A DNA stretch of 64,000 nt from Agrobacterium tumefaciens_K (GCF_031801495.1 NZ_JAOEGC010000002.1:186001-250000), one strand, 5' to 3'. Positions 26,487 to 35,719 are shown, counted from the first letter of the stretch. A program made the numbers and translations. Notes: generated by a model not told the origin, from the letters alone.

Positions 26487-26963
26487 TCAGTCGGCGACCA
26501 GAGGCGCGGCAACGGCTTTGAGCACGCCTTGTGCATCCTTGGGCGAAAGCCGCACCTGAAGACCGCGCTGGCCACCATTCATGTAGACGTATTCATGACC
26601 CGTGGACTGCGCCTCGATCGCAGTGGGAACGAGTTTCTTCTGACCGAAAGGGCTGATGCCGCCGACATGATAGCCAGTGGCGCGCTCCGCATCGGCAGGT
26701 TTCATCATGTTGGCGGATTTGCCGCCGAAGGCTGCGGCCAGTTTTTTCATGCTCACTTCACGATCAGACGGCACGACGACGCAAACCGTCTTGCCATCCA
26801 CTTCGGCCATCAGTGTTTTCAGGACCAGATGCGGTGGTTCACCAATGGCTTCCGCCGCCTGAAGGCCGATACGGTCGGCGTTGGGATCGTAATCATAGGT
26901 GACGGTTGCGAAGGCCACGCCAGCCTTGGCAAGCGTCTGGGTTGCGCGCGTCGTTTTTGACAT
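26487..26963 (-). CDS. ybaK: Cys-tRNA(Pro)/Cys-tRNA(Cys) deacylase, YbaK family
   Basis: This 158-residue trans-editing protein hydrolyses mischarged Cys-tRNA(Pro). The conserved KTLMAEVDGKTVCVVVPSDREVSMKKLA (with the essential Lys in the VLKTL segment) and GYHVGGISPFGQKK are present, as is the C-terminal SAGQRGLQ-like GGQRGLQVRLSP. The length is normal. It lies nine bases downstream of the ArsC-like gene on the same strand. Confidence 0.94.
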   Translation of the reverse strand: MSKTTRATQTLAKAGVAFATVTYDYDPNADRIGLQAAEAIGEPPHLVLKTLMAEVDGKTVCVVVPSDREVSMKKLAAAFGGKSANMMKPADAERATGYHVGGISPFGQKKLVPTAIEAQSTGHEYVYMNGGQRGLQVRLSPKDAQGVLKAVAAPLVAD

Positions 26964-26972
26964 GCCGGTGCG

Positions 26973-27320
26973 TCACGCAAAAACGGACTGATAGATTTCC
27001 GGTTTGAAGCCGACGGTAATCTTGCCTTTGGCCTCCAGCACGGGGCGCTTGATCATCGATGGCTGTTCCAGCATCAGAGCTATGGCTTTGTCGCGGGTCA
27101 GGTCCGCTTTCTGCGTCTCGTCCAGTTTCTTGAAGGTGGTGCCGGCGCGGTTCAGCACGGTTTCCCATCCGGCGGCATCACACCATGCATTCAGGTGCGA
27201 CACATCAATGCCGGTCGCCTTGTAATCGTGGAAGGCATGGTCGACGCCATTGGCCTCAAGCCAGTTACGAGCCTTCTTCATCGTGTCGCAGTTCTTGATG
27301 CCAAATATGGTGACGGTCAT
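26973..27320 (-). CDS. ArsC/Spx-family reductase-like protein (YffB type)
   Basis: This 115-residue thioredoxin-fold protein has FGIKNCDTMKKARNWL, whose single Cys lies in the YffB-type motif, and MIKRPVLEAKGKITVGFKP at the C-terminus. YffB-like proteins are GSH-dependent thiol reductases; no arsenic genes are near, so arsenate reduction is not implied. The start at 27320 gives the family length. The longer frame to 27464 has no support. Confidence 0.9.
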   Translation of the reverse strand: MTVTIFGIKNCDTMKKARNWLEANGVDHAFHDYKATGIDVSHLNAWCDAAGWETVLNRAGTTFKKLDETQKADLTRDKAIALMLEQPSMIKRPVLEAKGKITVGFKPEIYQSVFA

Positions 27321-27517
27321 GGGATGCCTGTCAGTATGAGTGCCGTTTTGAATGGCATAACAAACTGGTCGCACAATGCAATGCTGCTTGTTTTTGCAAA
27401 TTTGGCAGGCGCGTTCATCGTCAGCTGCCGCATTTATGCATGGCTCAGCTGTTGGATCATGCATTGTAAGAAAATGCTTTTATACCCATTATCTGGGCAT
27501 CAAAGATGGAGAGAAAA

Positions 27518-27685
27518 ATGCGTTCCGTTGCAAAGACATCCCGTAAGTTTTTTGGCGAAACCTTCGCCGTGTTCGGTGCTGCAATGGCGGTTTCCGCTGC
27601 CGTTCGCGCCCATCGCAAGCCTGCTGGCGCAGACCTCGAAGTTCTTGGCATCGACGCCAAGGCTTTCGACAAGGTTCAGCTCTAA
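27518..27685 (+). CDS. Small 55-residue hypothetical protein
   Basis: This frame runs from ATG 27518 to TAA 27683-27685, with GGAG six bases upstream. The product is basic at the start (MRSVAKTSRKFFGE), has a short hydrophobic helix (TFAVFGAAMAVSAAVRA), and ends in an acidic-basic segment (LEVLGIDAKAFDKVQL). It is followed by several hairpins, including a T-tailed one at 27762. The RBS, codon pattern and isolation between terminators argue that it is real. The function is unknown; a small membrane-associated protein is possible. Confidence 0.65.
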   Translation: MRSVAKTSRKFFGETFAVFGAAMAVSAAVRAHRKPAGADLEVLGIDAKAFDKVQL

Positions 27686-27695
27686 AGCTCGCAGC

Positions 27696-27715
27696 GGCGA
27701 GGCGAATGCCTCGCC
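27696..27715 (+). terminator. Hairpin after the 55-residue protein gene
   Basis: GGCGAGGC (27696-27703) pairs with GCCTCGCC (27708-27715) around GAAT. A T-rich tract starts eight bases later. A second stem (GAGCGCT...AGCGCTC) follows at about 27725-27747. Confidence 0.5.
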
Positions 27716-27761
27716 TTGGATTTTGAGCGCTTTTTAGGGAGCGCTCGATCAGTCCGGGACT

Positions 27762-27793
27762 ATGACGCCTGTCGAAGGCGTCATTTATTTTTT
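27762..27793 (+). terminator. Rho-independent terminator
   Basis: ATGACGCC (27762-27769) pairs with GGCGTCAT (27777-27784) and is followed by TTATTTTTT. It terminates plus-strand transcription from the small gene, ahead of the convergent LigT-like gene. Confidence 0.75.
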
Positions 27794-27836
27794 GGAGTCT
27801 CGACGCGTATCCGTTACGCATCGGCATATCGGCACC

Positions 27837-28505
27837 TCAGTGTGCAAAGGCTAACTGCCGCGCAGGTCGTTCGTAATCGTCGGCTTGTGTAGAGAGCGAC
27901 CACCGTCCCAGTTCTTCGTGTCGCGTTTGCCCATAATGGCTGAAGACCAGTTCGAAATTGTCCGCAGTCCAGCAGTACGGCTGCGTGATCGGCATCGTGT
28001 CGATGTTCCCGCATCCGTATATGGTGGTGATGTGCGGAACAGATGGTCCGATTTGAACGAACGGCAGATTTTTCTTCCGCAGATGGCGTTGAAGAATCCT
28101 AGAAAGACCTTCGATTTCCACGGTATCGTAGCTGCTTTTCAGAACGAGGCTGGCGCGATCGCCGAAAATTGCGCTCCTGTCGAGGGCGACAGGAATTGGC
28201 CGCGCCCTGATCTCGTCCATCGCTTTTTGTATCCTGCCGAGCAGACCTTCCGGAAGTGTTCGGAAACATCCAACGCAGAAGAGCGTGATGTGGAGCAGAT
28301 CGGCTGGATAGGCTTCCCGATGTGTCCTGCCTCCCGCGTGGCGACAGGTGTCTGCGAAAATCTGTTCACCAACCGGCTGTGGCGGTTTCAGTAAAAACAA
28401 CGCTTTGCTCTGAAAACGCTGATTGAAAAGCGCAGTGGTTGCCGTCTGCACCCAATCAAAAGAGAGTTGAGCCGGGTCCTTCCCGTTGATCGATCTGTTA
28501 ACCAT
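27837..28505 (-). CDS. 2'-5' RNA ligase/2H phosphoesterase-like protein
   Basis: This 222-residue protein has two HxT motifs, LLHITLFCVGCF and VPHITTIYGCG, about 95 residues apart, as in the LigT/2H phosphoesterase superfamily. Such enzymes act on 2',3'-cyclic or 2'-5' linked nucleotides. The N-terminal 45 residues are an extra segment. The true substrate is unknown. It stands alone between terminators. Confidence 0.85.
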   Translation of the reverse strand: MVNRSINGKDPAQLSFDWVQTATTALFNQRFQSKALFLLKPPQPVGEQIFADTCRHAGGRTHREAYPADLLHITLFCVGCFRTLPEGLLGRIQKAMDEIRARPIPVALDRSAIFGDRASLVLKSSYDTVEIEGLSRILQRHLRKKNLPFVQIGPSVPHITTIYGCGNIDTMPITQPYCWTADNFELVFSHYGQTRHEELGRWSLSTQADDYERPARQLAFAH

Positions 28506-28564
28506 GACGGATACTCCGAGGCTTCATGCCAGGAGCGCCACGATAACATTAGATACGCGAAATA

Positions 28565-28606
28565 AAAAGAACAAAAAGAGAACAAAGGCGGGGATTACCC
28601 CGCCTT
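28565..28606 (-). terminator. guaA terminator
   Basis: AAGGCGGGG (28585-28593) pairs with CCCCGCCTT (28598-28606). Reading on the minus strand, the stem is followed by a T-rich tract down to 28565. Confidence 0.85.
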
Positions 28607-28610
28607 GTGA

Positions 28611-30188
28611 TTATTCCCACTCGATGGTGCCGGGTGGCTTGGAAGTGACGTCATAAACGACGCGGTTGATGCCGCGCACCTCGTTGATGATGCGGGTGGC
28701 GGCGCGACCGAGGAAGTTCATGTCGTAGGGATAGAAATCCGCCGTCATGCCGTCCACCGATGTCACGGCGCGCAGCGCGCAGACGAAATCATAGGTCCGG
28801 TAGTCGCCCATGACGCCGACGGTCTGAACCGGAAGCAGCACGGCGAAAGCCTGCCAGATGGTGTCGTAAAGACCTGCCTTGCGGATTTCATCGAGATAGA
28901 TGGCGTCCGCCTTGCGCAGGATGTCGAGCTTTTCGCGGGTAATCGCGCCGGGGCAACGGATTGCCAGGCCCGGACCAGGGAACGGGTGGCGACCGATGAA
29001 CGAGTCCGGCAGACCGAGTTCACGGCCAAGCGCGCGCACTTCATCCTTGAAGAGTTCGCGTAACGGCTCGACGAGCTGCATGTTCATGCGCTCCGGCAGG
29101 CCGCCAACATTGTGGTGGCTCTTGATGGTCACGGAAGGACCACCGGAGAACGAGACGCTTTCGATCACGTCCGGGTAAAGTGTACCCTGCGCCAGGAATC
29201 TCGGAGCACCCTTGCCATCGGCAGCGATCTTTGCGGCTTCTTCTTCGAATACTTCGATGAACAGGCGGCCGATGGTCTTACGCTTGACTTCCGGATCGGT
29301 GACGCCTTCCAGCTGCCCGATGAACAGGTCAGATGCGTCTACTGCCACGAGTGGGATATTGTAGTGATCGCGGAACATGCCGACGACCTGCTCGGTTTCT
29401 CCCTGACGCATCAGGCCGTGGTCCACATAGATGCAGGTCAGCTGGTCGCCGATCGCCTCATGGATCAGGATCGCTGCAACCGAGCTGTCGACGCCGCCGG
29501 AGAGGCCGCAGATGACGCGCTCATTGCCGACCTGATCCTTGATCTTGCGGATCATCTCGGCGCGGTAGGCAGCCATCGTCCAGTCGGACTTGAGGCCGAC
29601 GATCTTGTGAACGAAGTTGGAAAGCAGCTTGCCGCCATCGGGCGTGTGCACCACTTCCGGGTGGAACATGGTGGAATAATAGTGGCGGCTCTCATCGGCG
29701 GCGATCGCGAACGGTGCGTTCTCGGAGGTCGCGATGACCTCGAAGCCGTCCGGCAGCTGCGTGACGCGGTCGCCGTGGCTCATCCAGACCGGATAGCTCT
29801 TGCCCTGTTCCCAGAAACCGTCGAACAGCGGGCTCGCCTTTTTGATGTCGATGTCGGCACGGCCGAATTCCGCCGCATGTCCACCTTCAACGACACCGCC
29901 GAGCTGGGTCGCCAGCGTCTGCTGGCCGTAGCAGATGCCGAGGATCGGAACCTTGCTGTCGAAAACGGCCTGCGGTGCGCGGGGCGAGCCTTCCGCCGTG
30001 ACCGATGCCGGTCCGCCGGAGAAGATTACGCCCTTGGGCTGAAGCTTCTCGAATGCCTCTGCGGCGTTCTGGAACGGATGAATTTCACAATAGACGCCGG
30101 CTTCGCGAACGCGGCGCGCAATGAGCTGCGTCACCTGGCTGCCGAAATCGATGATGAGAATGCTGTCGGGATGAGCTGTCTGGGTCAT
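28611..30188 (-). CDS. guaA: GMP synthase (glutamine-hydrolysing)
   Basis: This 525-residue enzyme converts XMP to GMP. The N-terminal class I amidotransferase domain (about 10-205) has the catalytic Cys in PILGICYGQQ and His-Glu in MFHPEVVHT. The ATP-pyrophosphatase domain (about 210-400) has the PP-loop GLSGGVDSS. The C-terminal dimerisation domain ends with the invariant KPPGTIEWE. The length is normal. It is transcribed alone with its own terminator. Confidence 0.98.
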   Translation of the reverse strand: MTQTAHPDSILIIDFGSQVTQLIARRVREAGVYCEIHPFQNAAEAFEKLQPKGVIFSGGPASVTAEGSPRAPQAVFDSKVPILGICYGQQTLATQLGGVVEGGHAAEFGRADIDIKKASPLFDGFWEQGKSYPVWMSHGDRVTQLPDGFEVIATSENAPFAIAADESRHYYSTMFHPEVVHTPDGGKLLSNFVHKIVGLKSDWTMAAYRAEMIRKIKDQVGNERVICGLSGGVDSSVAAILIHEAIGDQLTCIYVDHGLMRQGETEQVVGMFRDHYNIPLVAVDASDLFIGQLEGVTDPEVKRKTIGRLFIEVFEEEAAKIAADGKGAPRFLAQGTLYPDVIESVSFSGGPSVTIKSHHNVGGLPERMNMQLVEPLRELFKDEVRALGRELGLPDSFIGRHPFPGPGLAIRCPGAITREKLDILRKADAIYLDEIRKAGLYDTIWQAFAVLLPVQTVGVMGDYRTYDFVCALRAVTSVDGMTADFYPYDMNFLGRAATRIINEVRGINRVVYDVTSKPPGTIEWE

Positions 30189-30271
30189 GGCGAGCCTTTA
30201 AAGAATTGCTGGGCTTTAGGCAACCCGGCAGTTGCCCTGAAAAGCCAGAAAATATGCGTTTGCGCAAGGCG

Positions 30272-30916
30272 TCACAGCGTGATCGCACCCTCTTTGATGG
30301 CCACGAACAGCTGGTCCACGCTCTCGGCCAGCTTCTCGTCGATGATGTGGAGATACTCGGTCCAGTCGTTTATTTGGTTCACATCCGTCTTGCCATCGGA
30401 AATGCCGCGCAACCCGATCAGCGGAACTCCGAAATGCTGGCAGGCGCGCAGGATCGCAAAAGTCTCCATCTCCACCACATCGGCGTCGATGTGGTCGTAG
30501 GAAGCACCTGAAACGACATTGGCGCCAGTTGAGAGCCGCGCCTCCGCTATTCCCGGCACCCGCAGCGGAAGGGGAATCTCGGCAGGCAGATCCAGAAGCG
30601 GTGTGCAGCCTTTCTCAAAGCCGAAGGCAGACGCATCCATATCGCGGTAGGAGACGGAGACTGCCTGATAGATCTCGGTCTGCTCGAGGCTCCGCGATCC
30701 GGCGGAACCGAGTGAGACGACAAGATCCGGCAGGCTGCCCGCCGCTTTGAGGTCACTCAAAGCCGCTGTCAGCGAAACCGCGGCTTCCACCGGGCCGATG
30801 CCGGTCATCAACGGTTTGAAGCGGGCTTTCAGATGCGCGCCGTATTCCGGATTTGCAGCCATGACGAACAACAGGCGCTTGTCTGCCACATGGGTTATTT
30901 CATAGCTCATTTTCAT
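30272..30916 (-). CDS. 5'-methylthioadenosine/S-adenosylhomocysteine nucleosidase
   Basis: This 214-residue nucleosidase is of the PNP_UDP_1 fold. Visible features are the phosphate/ribose segment VVSLGSAGSRSLEQ, VVEMETFAILRAC (ribose-binding Met-Glu) and the catalytic Asp in GISDGKTDVN. It removes adenine from MTA or SAH in the methionine salvage and activated methyl cycle. The start overlaps the end of the upstream thioesterase gene by about 17 bases, so the two are coupled. Confidence 0.88.
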   Translation of the reverse strand: MKMSYEITHVADKRLLFVMAANPEYGAHLKARFKPLMTGIGPVEAAVSLTAALSDLKAAGSLPDLVVSLGSAGSRSLEQTEIYQAVSVSYRDMDASAFGFEKGCTPLLDLPAEIPLPLRVPGIAEARLSTGANVVSGASYDHIDADVVEMETFAILRACQHFGVPLIGLRGISDGKTDVNQINDWTEYLHIIDEKLAESVDQLFVAIKEGAITL

Positions 30917-31373
30917 TGAAACCTTCGCGGCCCTTCATCACCATCATCGTTCCCGTCATCGATGCGATCAGTTTCGCCGGGCCGTCCGAAATCGCATAGG
31001 CGCGGCCATCGGCAACGATGAGGTTGCTGCCGGGCTTGATGATTTCGCCACGGAACAGGAAGCGCTCGCCGCGACCCGGCGACATGAGGTTGACCTTGAA
31101 CTCGATGGTCAGCAACGAGGCGTCGGGCTCGATGATTGTATAGGCGGCATAGGTGCAGGCCGTGTCGAGGCCCGCAGCAATGACCCCCGCATGCAATATG
31201 CCATGCTGCTGTGTCAGTTTTTCGTGAAAGGGAAGCTCGATCTCCACGAGACGATGTTCAATGCGGGCTATCGTTGCATCTATCGCCTGAACAACGCCCT
31301 GCCGTGCAAAGCTTTTCTCTATCCGCTGACGAAAATCGCCTGGATCGGTGATCCCCATTACCCGCCTGTCCAT
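30900..31373 (-). CDS. PaaI-type hotdog-fold thioesterase
   Basis: This 157-residue protein has the PaaI/hotdog pattern QQHGILHAGVIAAGLDTACTYAAY and LLTIEFKVNLMSPGRGERFLFRGEIIKPG. The catalytic Asp of the HGGxxxxxxD-like motif is likely the D in GLDTAC. Its acyl-CoA substrate is unknown. Alternative start ATG 31358 has an AGGCGG site. It overlaps the nucleosidase gene downstream. Confidence 0.85.
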   Translation of the reverse strand: MDRRVMGITDPGDFRQRIEKSFARQGVVQAIDATIARIEHRLVEIELPFHEKLTQQHGILHAGVIAAGLDTACTYAAYTIIEPDASLLTIEFKVNLMSPGRGERFLFRGEIIKPGSNLIVADGRAYAISDGPAKLIASMTGTMMVMKGREGFNENEL

Positions 31374-31435
31374 TCTGCCGTGTTCTCAGCAAGACATGGC
31401 GTGCAGTCGCCTGCAAGGCAAGGGGAGACATCGAT

Positions 31436-31888
31436 TTAGTTCAACACGAAGATGCTGAAATTGAGAGCGGTCGCGAAAGCGACCCAGAGTGCGTAAGGCA
31501 CGAAAAGCCACATCGATATGCGATCGCGGCTGTAATTGAGGAGAATAAAGGCGAGAATGCAGATCAGCATCGGAATGATGATGACGAGCGCAGCTCCCGG
31601 GCTTTGCATGCCGAAGAAAACAGGTGACCAGAAGAAGTTCAGCACCATCTGCGTAAACCAGAGCCGCATACGCGCACCCATCGGCTTCAGGATCCACATT
31701 CGCGCACCGGCAATGCCGATCAACACGTACAGCGTCGTCCACACAGGGCCGAAAATCCAGTTGGGAGGATTGAACGGCGGTTTCTGCAGCGATTGATACC
31801 AATCGCCGGGAACGTTGTTGATGCCGATCAGGGCTCCGATGGCGACAACCGCAACCACGAAAACGATATACACGGACAGGTTTTTCAT
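31436..31888 (-). CDS. tspO: TspO/MBR-family protein
   Basis: This 150-residue inner- or outer-membrane protein has five helices. The signature PPFNPPNWIFGPVWTTLYVLIG and NFFWSPVFFG are clear. TspO binds tetrapyrroles and affects porphyrin-linked regulation in alphaproteobacteria. It lies directly downstream of an iron/haem-linked operon on the same strand (about 50 bases), so it may be read from it. Confidence 0.95.
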   Translation of the reverse strand: MKNLSVYIVFVVAVVAIGALIGINNVPGDWYQSLQKPPFNPPNWIFGPVWTTLYVLIGIAGARMWILKPMGARMRLWFTQMVLNFFWSPVFFGMQSPGAALVIIIPMLICILAFILLNYSRDRISMWLFVPYALWVAFATALNFSIFVLN

Positions 31889-31939
31889 GACGCATGAAAT
31901 GCGTTTCGCTGCCTTTGGTTCCCGTGGTTTTTCAGCATT

Positions 31940-33031
31940 TTAGCGAAAGATGCGGACGATATGCTGATCCCAGGCGACATTGCTGCGCGTGGCGTCGAAA
32001 AAGCCGTCATAGGACGAGACGGCAATGCTTCCCGCCGATGCCGCGACGCCTGCGGCTTCCCGGACAGTCTTTTCGGAAATGACGCTACCGGTTTTCGCAT
32101 CGAGCGTCACGGCCGCATTGCCATTCGGCGAGGTTAACCCGACGATGCCGTTCTGACGATTGACGGCGATCGCGCCGACATAGTTGGCCAGACGAAGCGT
32201 CGTCCTCTCCGGCAGATCGATGAAGGCCAGATCCTCGCCTTTCGAGAAATAGCCCACCAGCGGCGGCAGATCGTTTCGTGGCCCTTCATACTGGCATGCG
32301 AACCAGATGCGTCCGTCGTTGCCAAGGTCGACGTGCCGGGTGGAAAGCTGACGCAGCTTTTCCGGCATGGTGTGTTTTTGAATGAGATGTCCCGTTGCCG
32401 CATCCAGCAGCACCAGCGATGGTTCCATGCGGTCGATGTTGAGCTTCGTGCGGCCGAAATCCGGATGTGTTTCGATACCGCCGTTTGCGATGACGATCTG
32501 CGTACCGTCATCGCTCACTGTCATGTCGTGCGTGCCGATGCCATACGCATCATATTCGCCGATGCGCCGGAACCTGTCGCGCGCATCGTAGAGCCCGATC
32601 ACACCGCGATTGCCGTCGAAATCGTTCTCGCTGGCGTAGAGGATAGAACCATCGGGCGAAAACTGCCCGTGACCGTAGAAGTGGCGGTTTTCAGGCGTGT
32701 GCATGACAACGGCTTCACGGCGTCCGGACGGGTCGAAAGCCATGAAAAAGGTGCCGGGCCGGCGCGCAAAGGCCACCACCATGCCGGTGGCCCGGCTGGC
32801 AGCCATGCCATGCGCACGGGCGGGCAGCGTTACGCGGTCAATGATCTGGCCTGCCTCGCTCACCGTCGCGATACCATAAGCACCGTCAGGCCCCCGAAAT
32901 GCAGAAGCGAAAATGGCATCCGCTCGTTCCAGGGCAAACAGCGCGCGCGGCGAAAGGGTTGCCAGAAACGGCAGTCCAGCCGCCTTGATGAAGCTGCGCC
33001 GGTCGATCATCATGCCAGCCTTGCCGCGCAT
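31940..33031 (-). CDS. DUF1513-family exported protein (iron-uptake locus)
   Basis: This roughly 363-residue protein has a twin-arginine signal (IDRRSFIKAAGLPFLATLSPRALFA) and a beta-propeller-like body (GHGQFSPDGSILYASEND, GIGTHDMTVSDDGTQIVIANGG), typical of DUF1513. The ATG at 33031 has GGAG about ten bases upstream. It is last in the imelysin operon, six bases after the second imelysin gene. DUF1513 proteins usually occur with imelysins and di-haem cytochromes in iron-regulated loci; the molecular role is unknown. Confidence 0.85.
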   Translation of the reverse strand: MRGKAGMMIDRRSFIKAAGLPFLATLSPRALFALERADAIFASAFRGPDGAYGIATVSEAGQIIDRVTLPARAHGMAASRATGMVVAFARRPGTFFMAFDPSGRREAVVMHTPENRHFYGHGQFSPDGSILYASENDFDGNRGVIGLYDARDRFRRIGEYDAYGIGTHDMTVSDDGTQIVIANGGIETHPDFGRTKLNIDRMEPSLVLLDAATGHLIQKHTMPEKLRQLSTRHVDLGNDGRIWFACQYEGPRNDLPPLVGYFSKGEDLAFIDLPERTTLRLANYVGAIAVNRQNGIVGLTSPNGNAAVTLDAKTGSVISEKTVREAAGVAASAGSIAVSSYDGFFDATRSNVAWDQHIVRIFR

Positions 33032-33036
33032 CACGC

Positions 33037-34155
33037 TCAATCTCCATCCGCGAAGGAGAAGCCGGAACTGAGGCCGATTGCGCCGCCATACTGGTCGTTG
33101 AGGCGATAGATCAGGTCCTTGCCGTTCAGCAGCAGATAATCCACCTTGGCGCGCTGATCCTTGTCATCCAGCGCCTTTTCCACATCCGGCTCGATGTTTC
33201 CTGCAACCCGGATCATCGATTTGGCGAGGAAGTCGATGGAGCTGACGATGGAGCGCTGGTCCGGCGGCAGGAGGTCGGTCATTCCCGCAGTATGCAGCAG
33301 GTTCTGAATAGCGGCGATGTTGGCAGAGATGCTTTGCCAGGTGAGGCCAGCCCGGCGGTAGATTGCCGTACGCGGGAAGGTCGCCTTGTCCGGGCCCTTG
33401 TAGAACGTTTCGATGCGCTGATCGCGTATCGCCTCGGACCCATGCACGAGAATGCCGAGCAAAGCGACGAGAGCCTCGCGTTCATCACGGAAAACCGGAT
33501 TGTCTGGCCCCGGCTCCGTCCAGTTTTTCGCCACGCCATCCGGCGCTTTCCATGCATCGGAGAGTTCTGCGGCAACATTGGCGACATTGCCGGCGATTGC
33601 GGTGCCGTATCGGCAACGGAATGCGCCTGCTGGCTTGAGCAATTCGTCGGCATTGGTTCCGTAAAGCACGAATTCCAGCGCACCAAGACCCTGTGCCGCA
33701 ACGCTCTTGCCCTTGAGTCCGTCGGCGGTGGCGACGCTTTCATCCTCGGCTGAAAGATAACCCTGCACCTGCTTCAGCCCCAGGCCTTTCTTGTCGGGGT
33801 AATAAAGCACCCGCTCGAAGCGGTTCTGTTCGATGACCGGGCCGATGCGAACGATCTCTATGGTCGACCAGCTTCGCACGGTGTCGACAAAAGCGGCCTT
33901 TGCTGCATCCGCCATTGCCGGGGCAGGGGTCGCACAGAAAGCCTCCATTTTGCCCTCCAATGCCTCAGCCGATTGTCGGAAGCGATCATAGCCGGGGCGA
34001 ATGAAGCCGTTCACCGCCTTCTCCATCACGCCGCGTACCTGAACGGGATCAAGCGGCGGGGGTGGCATCAGCTCCACGTCCTGCGCTTTTATGGGCGTGG
34101 CATAAAGCGCCAGCAACAGGGGAACACAGGGGAGTTTTCGCATCGCGTTTTTCAT
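33037..34155 (-). CDS. Imelysin-family periplasmic lipoprotein-like protein
   Basis: This roughly 372-residue protein has a signal peptide (MRKLPCVPLLLALYATPIKAQ). The imelysin-like four-helix bundle is recognised from GLGALEFVLYGTNADE (degenerate GxHxxE: GLGALE) and overall helical content. The start at 34155 overlaps the stop of the cytochrome gene as ATGA, indicating translational coupling. It differs from the first imelysin in lacking the intact GxHxxE motif. Confidence 0.85.
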   Translation of the reverse strand: MKNAMRKLPCVPLLLALYATPIKAQDVELMPPPPLDPVQVRGVMEKAVNGFIRPGYDRFRQSAEALEGKMEAFCATPAPAMADAAKAAFVDTVRSWSTIEIVRIGPVIEQNRFERVLYYPDKKGLGLKQVQGYLSAEDESVATADGLKGKSVAAQGLGALEFVLYGTNADELLKPAGAFRCRYGTAIAGNVANVAAELSDAWKAPDGVAKNWTEPGPDNPVFRDEREALVALLGILVHGSEAIRDQRIETFYKGPDKATFPRTAIYRRAGLTWQSISANIAAIQNLLHTAGMTDLLPPDQRSIVSSIDFLAKSMIRVAGNIEPDVEKALDDKDQRAKVDYLLLNGKDLIYRLNDQYGGAIGLSSGFSFADGD

Positions 34156-35687
34156 CAGAGTGACTCCAGAAAGGCAAGCAAAGCCTGCCGGTCGGATTTT
34201 GGCAAGGTGGCAAAGGCGTTGCGGGCTTTCTCGGCCTCGCCGCCATGCCACAGGATCGCTTCGGTCAAATTGCGGGCGCGTCCGTCATGCAGGTAAAAGC
34301 CGTTGCCGTTCACGGCCTGCGTCAGACCGATACCCCAAAGCGGCTGGGTGCGCCATTCCCGTCCGTTTGCCTCGCCGACCTGCTGGCCGTCAGCCAGTCC
34401 ATCGCCCATATCGTGCAGCAGGAAGTCGGAGTAGGGCCAGATGAGCTGGAAGGAATGCAGCGCATCCGTCGCATCGCGGCGTGTTACGAATTTCGGCCTG
34501 TGACAGGCGGCACAGCCAGTCGTGTAGAAAATTTCCTTCCCGCGCAGCACCTTGGTATCGCTGACATTGCGCCGCTGCGGCACGGCAAGGTTTTCGGTAT
34601 AAAAGGTTACGAGATCGAGCACCGGATCGGGCGCCTCCGAGGTGCCGAGGCGTGGCTGCACACCGGTCGGCATGGCGAGACAGTCCTTCTGTACCCGTGT
34701 GCAATCGCCGTAGGCATTGGTCGCATCCGGCGTGGAAATGCCGATATCGTGCAAAAAGGCGCTGGAGCTCTGGTCGCGAACACTGGCGTTTTGCGCCTTC
34801 CAGCCAAAACGGCCGAGTTTGACGATGCCGCTCCGATGATCTTTTACCCACGCGGGTTTTCCCGAAATGCGGTCGCCATTCCTGTCGTCCGGATCGGCAA
34901 GGGCAAGGATGTCAGCATCGGGGACCGCCTCAATCAACCCAAGACCGAGTGTCGGCATGGCGATACGCGCCGAGAGGGTGGTGTCGTCGCCAAGCGGGCC
35001 ATATTTCGGGTCTGCCACGCGGTAGAATGGCTTGCGCAGCATCACCGTCTCCCCATCCGCAAGGATCACGGCCTCTTCGCTGTATTCGACCGCGAGTTTG
35101 CCCTCGGCTTCAAGACCGGGGATGGCAAGGTTCTGCAACTGTCTGCCATAGGTCGCGTCGGGAAAGTTCACGACGTCGTGCCGGGCAATCTCTGCCCGTT
35201 CAGCATCGGTTCGGGCCGGTCGCGCCAGCCTCAGAAACATGGAAACGGCGTCTTCACCCTGGAGTGGCGGACGGCCTCTGCCATCTTTGACATGACAGCT
35301 CTGGCAGGAACGGGCGTTGTAGAGCGGTCCCAGACCATCGGAGGCCTGCGTCGAGGATGGCGAAGAAACCCAGAGTTTCTGAAAGAGCGCATTGCCGAGC
35401 TTGAATTCCTGCACCTTTTCAAGCGGCATGTTGGCCGAAGGATGCGAAAAGGCGCCGCTGCCGGGTTCGACCTTGCTGGTCGTTGCGCCACCTGACATGG
35501 CTTCGAAAGGCTCGGCCTTGGAAAAATCCGAGGTTGGCGCGGTTACGCCAAGAACACGCTTTCGATCCTTTTCCGTCAGATCATCGCGCAACGGCGCGGC
35601 AAGCGCGGCCGACACCACAAGGCACGTTGCCGCGGCAAGGAAAATCGGTTTGCGGATCGGTGGCAGCGCAAAGGTCATGAGAGGCAT
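34155..35687 (-). CDS. Di-haem c-type cytochrome (DUF1111, thiol oxidoreductase-like)
   Basis: This roughly 510-residue exported protein has a hydrophobic signal (FLAAATCLVVSAALA) and two haem c motifs, CQSCH (about residue 130) and CAACH (about residue 400), in the order of di-haem peroxidase-like DUF1111 proteins. Start candidates are GTG 35705, ATG 35687 and ATG 35678. It lies between two imelysin genes and presumably transfers electrons in periplasmic iron handling. A GGGGCCG stem (35688-35711) lies just before it. Confidence 0.88.
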   Translation of the reverse strand: MPLMTFALPPIRKPIFLAAATCLVVSAALAAPLRDDLTEKDRKRVLGVTAPTSDFSKAEPFEAMSGGATTSKVEPGSGAFSHPSANMPLEKVQEFKLGNALFQKLWVSSPSSTQASDGLGPLYNARSCQSCHVKDGRGRPPLQGEDAVSMFLRLARPARTDAERAEIARHDVVNFPDATYGRQLQNLAIPGLEAEGKLAVEYSEEAVILADGETVMLRKPFYRVADPKYGPLGDDTTLSARIAMPTLGLGLIEAVPDADILALADPDDRNGDRISGKPAWVKDHRSGIVKLGRFGWKAQNASVRDQSSSAFLHDIGISTPDATNAYGDCTRVQKDCLAMPTGVQPRLGTSEAPDPVLDLVTFYTENLAVPQRRNVSDTKVLRGKEIFYTTGCAACHRPKFVTRRDATDALHSFQLIWPYSDFLLHDMGDGLADGQQVGEANGREWRTQPLWGIGLTQAVNGNGFYLHDGRARNLTEAILWHGGEAEKARNAFATLPKSDRQALLAFLESL

Positions 35688-35719
35688 GGGGCCGCGGAAA
35701 ATCACGGCCCCATTGTTTC

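Noticed and set aside
29112..30500. A long plus-strand open frame (462 codons) opposite guaA
   Set aside because: It is the antisense shadow of guaA, whose protein is unmistakable. It has no ribosome site and no recognisable motifs.
34245..35495. A 416-codon plus-strand frame opposite the di-haem cytochrome gene
   Set aside because: It is an antisense shadow of a gene with two clear CxxCH motifs. The translated product shows no domain.
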